From an uncultured Clostridium sp. (GTDB taxonomy: Bacteria > Bacillota > Clostridia > Lachnospirales > Lachnospiraceae), in assembly GCA_902496665.1 (NCBI GenBank), contig CABVBU010000012.1:3705-67704 (forward strand): DNA of 64,000 bases. Direction: 5' to 3'. Positions 51,591-60,380 of this stretch are shown piece by piece. Each line of letters opens with the position of its first letter. The first letter of the stretch is position 1. The translations under genes were made by a program, and so were the position numbers. The notes under the pieces are model-generated. The model searched no databases. It had not been told where the DNA came from and worked only from the letters and a program-made list of their open reading frames with translations.

Positions 51591-51612
51591 ACTCAACCTC
51601 TCTCTGTCTTCT

Positions 51613-52116
51613 TTAAAAACTCCGGATCGCATCGCTTCCGTCATCCACGGTCTTCTCCAGACGCTTGATGATCACGTCATATCCGGCCCTGTCATTCACC
51701 TGCACATGTACCCGGTCGCCGACCTTATGCCCCAGAAGTGCCCTTCCGAGCGGGGACTCGGAACTGATCAGTCCCTTTAAGGAATTTCCGCGGATCGTCG
51801 TAACGATCTTATAGGTCTCCGTCTCATCGTCATCCTCAAAATACACGTCCACCGTGTTGTAGAGACCGACCTCATCGTCTTTTGACTCATCAGAGACCAC
51901 CTTCGCCGTCCGGATCATTCTCTCCAGATACCGGATCCGGCTCTCATTCTTGTTCTTGTCCTTCTTCGCTGCATAATATTCAAAATTTTCACTTAAGTCG
52001 CCCTGGGCTCTCGCCTCTTTTACCGCCTCGATCGCCTCTTTCCGGACCACAAGTTTCCGGTATTCGATCTCCTCTTCCATCTTCTTTATATCATTTTTTG
52101 TTAACTCATCATACAT
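51613..52116 (-). CDS. greA: Transcription elongation factor GreA
   Basis: A 167-aa RNA polymerase secondary-channel factor. The N-terminal coiled coil is clear, with EAVKEARAQGDLSENFEYYAAK at its tip: the acidic D and E (GDLSEN) stimulate transcript cleavage. The C-terminal FKBP-like domain has SPLGRALLGHKVGDRVHV. Slightly longer than average (about 158) through an acidic insertion DDDETETY. Rescues backtracked polymerase. Confidence 0.92.
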   Translation of the reverse strand: MYDELTKNDIKKMEEEIEYRKLVVRKEAIEAVKEARAQGDLSENFEYYAAKKDKNKNESRIRYLERMIRTAKVVSDESKDDEVGLYNTVDVYFEDDDETETYKIVTTIRGNSLKGLISSESPLGRALLGHKVGDRVHVQVNDRAGYDVIIKRLEKTVDDGSDAIRSF

Positions 52117-52220
52117 AGTTTTTCCACTTCTTTCCTAAATTCTTTTATCACTATCTTATCTCATTCCTGCCTTAAAAACAACCCCTGAGGAGCCCAGCCA
52201 TTGCAAATATACCGTCAGCT

Positions 52221-52251
52221 GTTACTGCTCACGCCTTACGCAAACAGTAAC
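52221..52251 (+). repeat. Solo palindromic repeat related to the MITE end
   Basis: GTTACTGCTCACGCCTTACG... to ...CAGTAAC differs by two bases from the first 30 bases of the 131-bp element. The internal part and the right end of the element are absent. Upstream of greA. Confidence 0.6.
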
Positions 52252-52281
52252 CGGTAGTCTTCCCCGGTACGACGGAATATA

Positions 52282-52316
52282 AAAAGAGCCGGTCCGCACT
52301 ATGACCAGCCCTTTTA
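52282..52316. terminator. Imperfect terminator-like hairpin
   Basis: AAAAGAGCCGGTC (52282-52294) and GACCAGCCCTTTT (52303-52315) pair with small bulges. It may stop the TauE transcript (minus strand) ahead of greA. Confidence 0.4.
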
Positions 52317-52360
52317 TATGGGTAAACAAAAACAGGTAAACCTTATTGAATTTTATGCAT

Positions 52361-53131
52361 TTAACCCCACAGATGATTCTGCCAGGCAAATTTGATCACA
52401 GTGAGGATTACTACGACTAACATCACCGGTTTGATGATCTTCTCGCCCTTCCTGATCGCCAGATTAACGCCGACGAGGTTTCCTGCAATGGCACAGAGTG
52501 CTGCCGGACAAGCGATCTCGTAAGCGACATTTCCCGTTTTCACATAGCTTACAAGGGCGATGGCATTCGTAAGTACAATGAGGACCTTACCGTTACCGGA
52601 CGCGCATCTCGCATCATAGTGCATGATCATCGTAAATGCGATGATTGCTACGGTACCGATCCCCGGTCCGAAAAGGCTGTTGTAAAATCCCATGATCACG
52701 CCGACGATCAGAGCCTGAACAACCGTTTTTTTTGAGATCTCGCTTCTCATGATCACGTTTCTCGCGTCAGTCTTTCTGAGAACCATGATGAGGGCGATCA
52801 CCGGGAGTGCCACCGTGATGGCCTTCTGGATGCTCTCCTCCGGAAGGAGAAAGATGATCTTTGTTCCAATCCATGCCCCCGTCATCGCCGTGATGGCTGA
52901 GACCAGGGCGATCCTTAGATCGACCATGTTATTTTTAAAGTACTTGATCGCCGAGACCAGATTTCCGAGACCCGCCTGCAGCTTGTTGCAGCCGTAAGCC
53001 GAACGGACCGGCAATCCGATCATTAAGTATGTCGGCAGCGCGATCAATCCTCCGCCTCCGCCTATGGAATCAATGATACCCGAAATGAAGAAGATCGGGC
53101 AGATGATAAGCAATGTTTTTAAATAACTCAT
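52361..53131 (-). CDS. TauE/SafE family sulfite/anion exporter-like permease
   Basis: A 256-aa membrane protein with about 8 helices in two repeats. Signature GIIDSIGGGGGLIALPTYLM at the N-terminus and VIMGFYNSLFGPGIGTVAIIAF at the second repeat (G-G-G-x-x-x-P and G-x-G-P/G loops) are those of TauE/SafE. Substrates in the family are sulfite, sulfoacetate and other organosulfonates; not resolvable here. ATG 53131 follows GGGAGAAGG. The LysR gene at 53505 is divergent, with the MITE copy B between them. Confidence 0.9.
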   Translation of the reverse strand: MSYLKTLLIICPIFFISGIIDSIGGGGGLIALPTYLMIGLPVRSAYGCNKLQAGLGNLVSAIKYFKNNMVDLRIALVSAITAMTGAWIGTKIIFLLPEESIQKAITVALPVIALIMVLRKTDARNVIMRSEISKKTVVQALIVGVIMGFYNSLFGPGIGTVAIIAFTMIMHYDARCASGNGKVLIVLTNAIALVSYVKTGNVAYEIACPAALCAIAGNLVGVNLAIRKGEKIIKPVMLVVVILTVIKFAWQNHLWG

Positions 53132-53260
53132 TTCCTTCTCCCTTTTTTGCACAGCCCGCGTTCTTTCATCATCTCCGGGAAACTGTTTCCACTGTGCTGC
53201 TGTTCGTATTTGCTGTTATTTTGATCCGTCAAAAGCTCTCTTCCCGGCACATAAATCCTT

Positions 53261-53391
53261 TTACTGTTCACGCCTTGCGCAAACAGTAACTGATTTTGCC
53301 GATGCTTCGCATTCTGAATCGGCAAAATCCACTACCACCACTGTATTGTACGGAATTTTCAGTTCAGAAAATTCCTACCCGTGTACAGTAA
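53261..53391 (+). repeat. 131-bp MITE-like element, copy B
   Basis: Same length and orientation as copy A (24642-24772), differing at one visible position (CATTCTGAATC against CATTCCGAATC). Terminal repeats TTACTGTTCACG/CGTGTACAGTAA. It occupies a third of the divergent TauE/LysR promoter region and may have displaced or supplied regulatory sites. The rest of 53132-53504 shows no gene. Confidence 0.8.
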
Positions 53392-53504
53392 TTTTTATTC
53401 ACTCCCTTGATCATCTTGAATATACCATGGATCTCATATATAATCAAATTTATAATATTGATATTTTTCATTAAATATATTTATGTGCAAAAGGAGTCCC
53501 CCAC

Positions 53505-54470
53505 ATGTTCCAATCCAAAGACTACATTTACGAGATCTACCGCTGCGGAAGTTTTTCCGCCGCGGCAAGAAACCTCTATATCACCCAGCCCGCAATCAGC
53601 ATTGCAGTAAAAAAAGAAGAGCAGGAGTTAGGACAGCCCATCTTCGAGCGTTCTTCCTCCCGTCTTCTTTTAACTGACGCCGGCCGCGCCTACATCGATG
53701 CCGTGGAAAAGCTCCACCGCATTGAAGATGATCTGAAGGTCTACTGCAACGATCTCTCAAACCTCAAAACGGGGGCTCTGAGGATCGGCGCCTCCAGCTT
53801 TTTCCTCTCCAGCATCGTTCTCCCGGTCGTTGCCGAATACAGCCGCCGCTATCCCGGAATCTCTCTGGACGTTCAGGAAGCGCCATCTCTCGAACTGCAA
53901 AAACGGCTCGCGAATGAGGCGCTCGACATCCTTGTGGATCCGGTGGACCAGCAGTGTGACACCTTCAACTCTGTCATCCTCTTCGAGGACCACTTTCTCC
54001 TTGCTGTCCCAGGTGCTCCGAATTTCTTTGCCTCTATGGGAATAAAAAAAGACCTTCTGCCGGCGGCATTCACCGCCGATGAAATCCGCCGCGGTGTTCA
54101 TTTAGATCCGGCTGCGCCTTCCGTCTCCCTCTCTTCCTTCGCAAAGGCACCGTTCCTGCTGCTCCGCCCGGAGACCATTGCCTACGAGCGCGCCGTAAGG
54201 CTCTGTGCCCAGAACGGCTTCGCCCCAAATATCCGCCTGCAGTTAGATCAGCTCGCCACCGCCTACCGCTCCTGCGGTGCCGGTCTCGGCGTCACGCTCC
54301 TGTCTGACACCGTTGTCCGGATGTCCGACCACGATGAACCCGTTGTCTTTTACAAATTGGACTCCGATGATGTGAGCCGCGACATCGCTGTCATGCGGAA
54401 GAAAAAGAGGTATGTGTCAAAGGCTATGGAAGAGTTTACGAAGCTGGCGGCGGAGATGTTCGCGAAATAA
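53505..54470 (+). CDS. LysR family transcriptional regulator
   Basis: A 321-aa LTTR: FQSKDYIYEIYRCGSFSAAA, RNLYITQPAISIAVKKEEQE (HTH), then an effector domain from about 88 ending near 300. ATG 53505 has AAAAGGAG at about 53489. Divergent from the TauE-type permease, which it probably regulates. Terminator 75 bases after the stop. Confidence 0.9.
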   Translation: MFQSKDYIYEIYRCGSFSAAARNLYITQPAISIAVKKEEQELGQPIFERSSSRLLLTDAGRAYIDAVEKLHRIEDDLKVYCNDLSNLKTGALRIGASSFFLSSIVLPVVAEYSRRYPGISLDVQEAPSLELQKRLANEALDILVDPVDQQCDTFNSVILFEDHFLLAVPGAPNFFASMGIKKDLLPAAFTADEIRRGVHLDPAAPSVSLSSFAKAPFLLLRPETIAYERAVRLCAQNGFAPNIRLQLDQLATAYRSCGAGLGVTLLSDTVVRMSDHDEPVVFYKLDSDDVSRDIAVMRKKKRYVSKAMEEFTKLAAEMFAK

Positions 54471-54545
54471 TTCTATTCCTTTCGCGCTGTTGATCACCAT
54501 CAAAACCTGCTGCCTGCGGCGTTCTCCAGATTCATGACAGCAAAA

Positions 54546-54595
54546 ACACCTTTCCATACATTTAGAGGGGGCTACTGCATGGAAAGGTGTATTTT
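54546..54595 (+). terminator. Terminator of the lysR gene
   Basis: ACACCTTTCCAT (54546-54557) pairs with ATGGAAAGGTGT (54579-54590), followed by ATTTTATT. Confidence 0.8.
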
Positions 54596-54662
54596 ATTAC
54601 AAGAAGGATTTTTATGGTAAAAACAAATTCAATCGAAAAGAAAACTTTTGTGGCTAAAAGTC

Positions 54663-55883
54663 TTATGCGCGGTAACGGTCTACCATCTCGCAGATTCTCT
54701 TAACAGCGTCAACCGCCTTATCATGATCCTGGGAGAAGTTCATGCGGATGAAGTCGCTGTACTGCTTACCGAACTCGGTACCCGGAGTCACGGTAACGCT
54801 TGCCTGTGCTCGGCAGAGCTTTGTAAACTGGAAGATATCCACTTTTAATTTCGGGAGCTGCATGAAGATATAGCTTCCGCCCTCAGTCGGACGTGCCCAG
54901 CATCCCGGACAGCTGTTGATCACCTTCAGAATATCATCACGGATCTGTCTGTGGTCAGCGATACGCTTCTCCATCCATCCTTCCGGCTCGGAGAACCATT
55001 TGTAGAAGGCTGCCTGATTGTAACCTGCGCATCGTAAGGAGACAACTGCCTGTAATTTCTCCATGCGTGTGATGATCTCCGGGGTACCGTAGCCGACACC
55101 GAGACGGAAACCGCTTAAGGACTCTGTCTTTGACGGTCCCATGATGGTGATCAGCTTATCCGGCTTCTCCGGAAGTGAACGCATATGTGTGTAAGTGAAG
55201 TCTTTTTCAAGGATCTGGCGGCTGTAAAGTTCGTCTGCCAGGATCGCAACATCGTATTTCTTTGCAAGTCTGGCAATCTCAGAAACCTCTTCTTTTGAGA
55301 AAACAGCGCCGGTCGGGTTGTTCGGATTGGAGTAGAGGAACAGCTTTACACCGTTCTTGAACGCCTCTTCCAGTTCCTTTAAGTCGATACCGGATGTGTG
55401 CGGTGCTGCATCCTTCCAGTTCATGTGGATCGGAACCATCTCGCCCTCAAAGAATTCAACAAGTTTGCGGTTGTCGAAATAATCCGGCTCTACGATGGCA
55501 ACCTTGTCGCCTCTGCCGACTAAAGAACCCATTGCCAAGAAAAGAGCGCCCTGTGTGCCAGGTGTGAGAATGATCTCTGTCTTCGGGTCTACCGGAGCGC
55601 CGCTGTACTCTGCAAGCTTCTCTGCAAGATATTCACGGATCGCGCCTTTGCCGCGATATTCTGTATATGCCTGGAAGGTGCCATCAACACAGTAGTGTTT
55701 TACAAAAGTCTCAAGGCTTCCCGGAATCGGCTGATGCGCGTTTACATCACCGTGGGAAAAGTCTACGGCCGGTCCCTCAATTTTTCCACCGATCATCGGG
55801 AGATCTTCTGCTTTCTGAAGTCCCTCCTGTCCCGGTGCGTTGTCTGTGCCAAGTCTGGCGAATTTTTCTGCTAAGTAATCCAT
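54663..55883 (-). CDS. PLP-dependent aminotransferase class I/II
   Basis: A 406-aa fold-type I aminotransferase. Seen: TPGTQGALFLAMGSL (PLP phosphate contacts), YSNPNNPTGAVFSKEEV (Asn), ILADELYSRQIL (Asp-x-x-Tyr), PLP lysine in GPSKTESLSGFRLGVGYG, and FIRMNFSQDHDKAVDAV (Arg for the carboxylate). Similar to aspartate/alanine aminotransferase-like enzymes; amino-acid preference unknown. LysR at 56064 is divergent and likely its regulator. Cytosolic. Confidence 0.92.
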   Translation of the reverse strand: MDYLAEKFARLGTDNAPGQEGLQKAEDLPMIGGKIEGPAVDFSHGDVNAHQPIPGSLETFVKHYCVDGTFQAYTEYRGKGAIREYLAEKLAEYSGAPVDPKTEIILTPGTQGALFLAMGSLVGRGDKVAIVEPDYFDNRKLVEFFEGEMVPIHMNWKDAAPHTSGIDLKELEEAFKNGVKLFLYSNPNNPTGAVFSKEEVSEIARLAKKYDVAILADELYSRQILEKDFTYTHMRSLPEKPDKLITIMGPSKTESLSGFRLGVGYGTPEIITRMEKLQAVVSLRCAGYNQAAFYKWFSEPEGWMEKRIADHRQIRDDILKVINSCPGCWARPTEGGSYIFMQLPKLKVDIFQFTKLCRAQASVTVTPGTEFGKQYSDFIRMNFSQDHDKAVDAVKRICEMVDRYRA

Positions 55884-55975
55884 AATCTACCTCTCCTTTT
55901 ACAAATTTCTGTCAGGATCATGCGTGTGTGTGCTGCAATTGTGTTCTGTGAGAATTGCCTTTCTCTTTGTATCTA

Positions 55976-56027
55976 TACAATAACACAGAATACTTATATT
56001 GTAAAACGGATAAATCAGATGTATAAT
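55976..56027. promoter_or_regulatory. Operator and promoter between aminotransferase and lysR
   Basis: TACAATA (55976-55982) and TATTGTA (55997-56003) form an inverted repeat with a 14-base spacer. It overlaps the -35 TTGTAA (55999-56004) of a lysR promoter whose -10 TATAAT is at 56022-56027 (17-bp spacing). This fits an autoregulated LysR gene. Confidence 0.55.
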
Positions 56028-56063
56028 ATATGCAAAACAGATATTTAAAAGGATGGATCACCG

Positions 56064-56951
56064 ATGAATGATGAAGTTTTGGAGACCTATTTAAATATAG
56101 TAAAGACCCACAGTCTGACAAAGACTGCTGAAAACATGTTTATCTCCCAGTCCGCGGTGAGCAACCGTCTGATCAGTCTCGAAAATAAGCTGAACATCAA
56201 ATTGATTGAGAGAAGTCCCGGACAAAAAGGAATCATGCTGACGCAAAAGGGGGAAGAATTCGTTGAATTCGCCAAACGCCATCAGGAATTAAACCACCAG
56301 ATCCAGGACTGGAGCCGCGGCGATGTGACGGAAGTTCTGCGGGTCGCCTCCGTCATCAGCCTCACCGACTATGTGAAAGGCTTTTACCGGGAACTTCTCG
56401 GAAAAGGAAAGCTCTCCATCACTCTGGCAACCCACTGGACTGACCGGATTATTTCCATGCTGGAAAACAGGGAGACAGATATCGGGATCACGCCGCGGGT
56501 ATTCTACTCAAAAGCGGTAGAGGCCGTCCCGATCTTTCAGGAATCCCTGTATCTCGTAAGCAGCCGGAGTGTCTCCGGCTATCCGGATTCCGTGGATGCG
56601 AAGACCTTAAAACGTGCCCATGAAATCTATTTTGACTGGGGAACAAATTTCGTCGAATGGCACGAAAGCCAGATGAATCCTCTTGAACTTCCGCTGATGG
56701 TCACGGACACGACAGAATTACTCCCGGAATTACTCCGTATCCCGGATTCTTTTTGTATCATTCCGGCCTGTATTTTCAAAAACTTCCATGATCCTGACCT
56801 GAAGCTCTCAAGGATCACTCCGGAACCGCCGCCCCGGATCTGCTATCTTCTCAAGCTGAAAGAACCGCACTCACAAAAGCAGGAGCTTGTCAGACAGTTT
56901 GAGCAGGAATTTAAGGAATATGTCCGAAAGCTGGAGGACGTATCGTTATAA
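56064..56951 (+). CDS. LysR family transcriptional regulator
   Basis: A 295-aa LTTR: MNDEVLETYLNIVKTHSLTK, TAENMFISQSAVSNRLISLE (HTH), and an effector domain from about 90 to 280. Start ATG 56064, with AAAGGATGG upstream. Divergent from the PLP aminotransferase; it may also act on the converging RidA/hydrolase/transporter genes. Confidence 0.9.
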   Translation: MNDEVLETYLNIVKTHSLTKTAENMFISQSAVSNRLISLENKLNIKLIERSPGQKGIMLTQKGEEFVEFAKRHQELNHQIQDWSRGDVTEVLRVASVISLTDYVKGFYRELLGKGKLSITLATHWTDRIISMLENRETDIGITPRVFYSKAVEAVPIFQESLYLVSSRSVSGYPDSVDAKTLKRAHEIYFDWGTNFVEWHESQMNPLELPLMVTDTTELLPELLRIPDSFCIIPACIFKNFHDPDLKLSRITPEPPPRICYLLKLKEPHSQKQELVRQFEQEFKEYVRKLEDVSL

Positions 56952-56974
56952 ACCTGTATACACGTCAAAAAATG

Positions 56975-57068
56975 TGCCTCGCGCGGTCGCCTGCGACAAT
57001 CTGCATAAAAAAGAATGTGCCTTGGCACATTCTCGCGCCTCGCGCGGTCGCTTGCGACAATCTACAAA
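56975..57068 (+). repeat. Two direct copies of a 35-bp hairpin unit
   Basis: GCCTCGCGCGGTCGCCTGCG... (56975-57011) recurs at 57037-57068 with two changes. Each unit contains GTCGC/GCGAC. Between them is a separate hairpin, GAATGTGCC-TT-GGCACATTC (57013-57032). Confidence 0.65.
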
Positions 57069-57071
57069 AAA

Positions 57072-57115
57072 AAGACCACTGAACAGGATCTTTCCCTTCA
57101 GTGGTCTTCTTTTAT
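57072..57115. terminator. Bidirectional terminator between lysR and ridA
   Basis: AAGACCACTGAA (57072-57083) pairs with TTCAGTGGTCTT (57097-57108); A-run on the left, CTTTTAT on the right. Genes converge here. Confidence 0.85.
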
Positions 57116-57129
57116 AGCATGAGTTTATT

Positions 57130-57558
57130 TTACTTTCCTACCCCCGCAATGATCGCGATCTCCACAGGAGCTTCTCCCGGAAGAACCGCAACACCGACAG
57201 CCGCGCGGCTTCCAACACCGGATTCCCCAAGCTCCTCGCAGAAATACTCAGACGCGAAATCCGCGATCTTCGGCTGCTTTGTAAAATCCGGCTCAGAGTT
57301 TACATAAACTGTAATCTGCATGATCTGTACGATCTTCTCGCCCTCTTCCAGCTTATTTTTTGCAGCTGTGAGCGCATTCTTCGCGGCCTGTACAACAGCG
57401 TCCTTATAATCAGCAATATCATCTGACGCTTTTACTTTTCCTGTCCTGATCAGAACACCATTGTTTCTCGGTGTCATACCTGCTGTAAAGATCATATTGC
57501 CAAATCTCGTTGCCGGTACATACTTTCCCTGTGGAATTGGATTCGCTTCTTTTGCCAT
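57130..57558 (-). CDS. RidA family (Rid/YjgF) protein
   Basis: A 142-aa trimeric Rid-family protein, whose characterised members hydrolyse reactive enamine/imine intermediates from PLP enzymes. Seen: MIFTAGMTPRNNG, AAKNALTAAKNKLEEGEKIV, QITVYVNSEPDF, SRAAVGVAVLPGEAPVEIAI (the R/E motif of the substrate pocket). Slightly longer than RidA (about 128), closer to the Rid subgroups found in catabolic operons. It lies 66 bases after the N-carbamoyl/allantoate hydrolase gene on the same strand, so it probably handles an intermediate of that pathway. Confidence 0.9.
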   Translation of the reverse strand: MAKEANPIPQGKYVPATRFGNMIFTAGMTPRNNGVLIRTGKVKASDDIADYKDAVVQAAKNALTAAKNKLEEGEKIVQIMQITVYVNSEPDFTKQPKIADFASEYFCEELGESGVGSRAAVGVAVLPGEAPVEIAIIAGVGK

Positions 57559-57624
57559 GATAAATTACCCCTTTAAATTATATAATTTTTCAAATTCAGC
57601 CCTTCATTCGATCATCTATAAAAC

Positions 57625-58818
57625 TTATAATCCATTTTCATCCAGTTTTAACACAGTCTGATACAGAACATCCGCTCCCATATCGATATGCTCCGGTTTT
57701 GTATATTCGTCGCCCTGATGGCTGATGCCCTTGACACTCGGAACAAAGATCATACCGATCGGAACTCCTTCATGGGCCATCGAATTAGCGTCATGGCCTG
57801 CACCGCTTGGCATGATGATATGGCTGATTTCCTTTTCCGTGCAGACATCATCGATCAGTTTGATCAATCTCGGATCACACGGTGTGGAATATTTGGCACT
57901 GGTATTTACAAATTCAAACTCACAGTTCGGAATCTCCTTTGCGAGTGCCTGAATATCTGCATAGAACTGATCTGTTACAGCCTTGTCCATATGACGCATC
58001 TCAAAGTTCGCCACAGCCTGTCCCGGAATTACATTTTCCTGTCCGGGTGATACAGAGAGCTTTCCGACAGTAAATACAAGTGTGTCGTTCAGTTCTCTTG
58101 CCCGCTCTTCTGCTGCCACGATCAGCTTTGCCATTCCGACAAGCGCATCTTTTCTGTTAGCCATCATCGTTGTGCCCGCATGGTTGCTCATGCCTTTTGC
58201 CGTTACCTTATAGTCGATGATGCTGACAATTCCGCTGACAACTCCCACATCTATTCCCGTATGATCGAGTTTATCGCCCTGTTCGATATGATATTCCAAG
58301 TAGCACTCATACTTGCTGATATCTCTCTTTGCGGCTTTTGCTTTTTCCGGACTGCAGCCAAACTTTGCTAATTTTTCCGCATAACCGGGAATGTCCGGAT
58401 CGAGCATCCCTGACACACATCTGCTTCCAAATGTACCGCCAAGGATACTGGACTCTTCCATGTTAAAGCCCCAGATCTCCAATGGATGGCGCAGGGTACG
58501 TCCTTCATCCTTTAAGCGGGCTGCCACTTCCAGGGCACCGGTCACACCCAGCATCCCATCATAAACACCGCCCTGCATAACTGTATCCATGTGGGAACCA
58601 ATCACGATGGATTTTGCTTCCGGGTCACTCCCCTGCAATACGCCATGAAGATTTCCGACCGGGTCAGTCTCCACCTGCATTCCCAGCTCCTGCATGCGTC
58701 CCTTTAAAAACTCAAGCGCCTGGAAATATTTTTCTGAAAATCCCAGCCGTGTGATCGAACCATCTTCATTCCGCCCAATATTGCCCGCCTGTTGGAGCAA
58801 TTCGTTTAATCTGCTCAT
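57625..58818 (-). CDS. Zn-dependent M20-family amidase (N-carbamoyl-L-amino acid / allantoate hydrolase type)
   Basis: A 397-aa hydantoinase/carbamoylase family enzyme. Seen: SIVIGSHMDTVMQGGVYDGM (metal His, Asp), NMEESSILGGTFGSR (Glu pair and substrate loop), YLEYHIEQGDKLD (HIEQG metal His motif), GMSNHAGTTMMANRKDAL (dimer-domain His/Asn), and PSGAGHDANSMAH (last metal His). Known members hydrolyse ureido groups, releasing NH3, CO2 and an amino acid. It sits between an NSS symporter and a RidA gene, suggesting uptake and breakdown of an N-carbamoyl or ureido compound. Confidence 0.9.
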   Translation of the reverse strand: MSRLNELLQQAGNIGRNEDGSITRLGFSEKYFQALEFLKGRMQELGMQVETDPVGNLHGVLQGSDPEAKSIVIGSHMDTVMQGGVYDGMLGVTGALEVAARLKDEGRTLRHPLEIWGFNMEESSILGGTFGSRCVSGMLDPDIPGYAEKLAKFGCSPEKAKAAKRDISKYECYLEYHIEQGDKLDHTGIDVGVVSGIVSIIDYKVTAKGMSNHAGTTMMANRKDALVGMAKLIVAAEERARELNDTLVFTVGKLSVSPGQENVIPGQAVANFEMRHMDKAVTDQFYADIQALAKEIPNCEFEFVNTSAKYSTPCDPRLIKLIDDVCTEKEISHIIMPSGAGHDANSMAHEGVPIGMIFVPSVKGISHQGDEYTKPEHIDMGADVLYQTVLKLDENGL

Positions 58819-58897
58819 ATTTGCAGTTACCTCCTATACTAAATTTTCCATGTGCCGTCCTCTGATTTCTCCTGACGGAACACGGGAGTATCTCTTA

Positions 58898-60229
58898 TCA
58901 GCCAATTCCCCCAAGCAGCGCCCCCGCCACAAGTGCGAGAAGCGCAGCCGGAACTAATACATATTTTCCAAGCGGCATAAACCAGCTACCGATCGGTTTT
59001 TTCGTTCCTTTGTTAACTGCTGTAAGCGCAAAATCCTTTCCGGCTACCCAGAAAAACATGATAGCGGCAAGCATCGCGCCCAGCGGACAGATATAAATGG
59101 AGACCGCATCCATCCATCCGGAAACAATTCCCTGGATCATCAGGGAAATGATACCGCCAAGTATCGCGATCACTGCAACCGCAATTTTTCGTTTGAACCC
59201 AAACCGCTCCTGCATCATCTCTACCGGTGCCTCATAAAGATTTACCAGAGAGCTTAAGCCTGCAAACAAAACACAGACATAAAAGACCATCTCTACACAC
59301 CATCCGCCCGGCATGCCATTAAACACATTCAGCAGATAAATAAACATCAGCCCCGGTCCGCCTGACGATAGTTCTGCGCCCCCCACTGCCATGCCCGGTA
59401 TAATGACAAGTGCCGCAAGAAGCGCCGCTAATGTATCAAAAAATGCTACATTTCTTGCTGAGCTGACCACATCCTCTTCCTCGCTCAAATAAGAACCGTA
59501 AATGACTGTTCCATTTCCTGCGATGGAAAGCGAAAAGAATGCCTGACCGAACGCGTAGATCCAGAGTCTTGGATCAAGAAGCCCTTTTGGATCCAGTGTA
59601 AAAATATAACGATATCCATGTTCTGAACCCGGAAGTGTAAAAATATATATGCCGAGCCCAACAAACAGGATAAAAAGCATCGGCATCATGATCTTATTCG
59701 CTTTCTCAATTCCGCCGGAAATTCCATATGCCATGATCACCGCGGTTACAAGCATTGCGATCACCTGCCATACATTATTTCCAAATGCGGAGGCTGTACC
59801 TCCAAACAAGCCTTCGATCGCGGCTACGTCCTGCCCTAAGTGGAAGAGACCGCCGGAAAGTGCGAGAAATGTATATTTGAAGATCCAGCCTACGACCACG
59901 CTATATCCGATTGCCAATGCCATGGATCCGATAACCGGAATCACACCGATCACCTCTCCTGTCCGCTTATTTCCGGTGCGGATCTCCGTACATTTACCGA
60001 ATGCCTTGATCGGTCCGCTCTTTGCTGCCCGGCCAAGCGCCATTTCTTCGATCACTCCGGTAGAAGCGATCAAAATGACAAACAGAACATATGGAAGCAG
60101 GAACGTCATTCCACCCCATTCTGAAACCATATATGGGAACCTCCAGATATTCCCCATACCGACAGCCGACCCAATGCAGGCCAGCACAAATCCCGTCCGG
60201 CTTTTAAAGCCATCCCTATGTTTTCCCAT
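58898..60229 (-). CDS. Sodium-dependent neurotransmitter-symporter family (NSS) transporter
   Basis: A 443-aa LeuT-fold Na+/amino acid symporter. The N-terminus SRTGFVLACIGSAVGMGNIW-RFPYM is the NSS helix 1 signature with the unwound Na+/substrate site. About 11-12 helices; AFFSLSIAGNGTVIYGSYLS corresponds to helix 6. Length is typical for bacterial NSS (about 440-510). It is the first gene of a minus-strand run with the N-carbamoyl hydrolase (79-base gap) and RidA, so it may import their substrate. Confidence 0.92.
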   Translation of the reverse strand: MGKHRDGFKSRTGFVLACIGSAVGMGNIWRFPYMVSEWGGMTFLLPYVLFVILIASTGVIEEMALGRAAKSGPIKAFGKCTEIRTGNKRTGEVIGVIPVIGSMALAIGYSVVVGWIFKYTFLALSGGLFHLGQDVAAIEGLFGGTASAFGNNVWQVIAMLVTAVIMAYGISGGIEKANKIMMPMLFILFVGLGIYIFTLPGSEHGYRYIFTLDPKGLLDPRLWIYAFGQAFFSLSIAGNGTVIYGSYLSEEEDVVSSARNVAFFDTLAALLAALVIIPGMAVGGAELSSGGPGLMFIYLLNVFNGMPGGWCVEMVFYVCVLFAGLSSLVNLYEAPVEMMQERFGFKRKIAVAVIAILGGIISLMIQGIVSGWMDAVSIYICPLGAMLAAIMFFWVAGKDFALTAVNKGTKKPIGSWFMPLGKYVLVPAALLALVAGALLGGIG

Positions 60230-60380
60230 ACGCTTACAACTGCCTTAGAACAGCTATGTCCCCTTTCTCATGATTCATGTTTAAACTTTCTTGAACGTGT
60301 GACCCTCATGCATGAACTCTACCTGGTGCTGTCGGCAACTCCTGTTGATCCATGCAGCTGTTGTACTCCCATCGCTTCTT

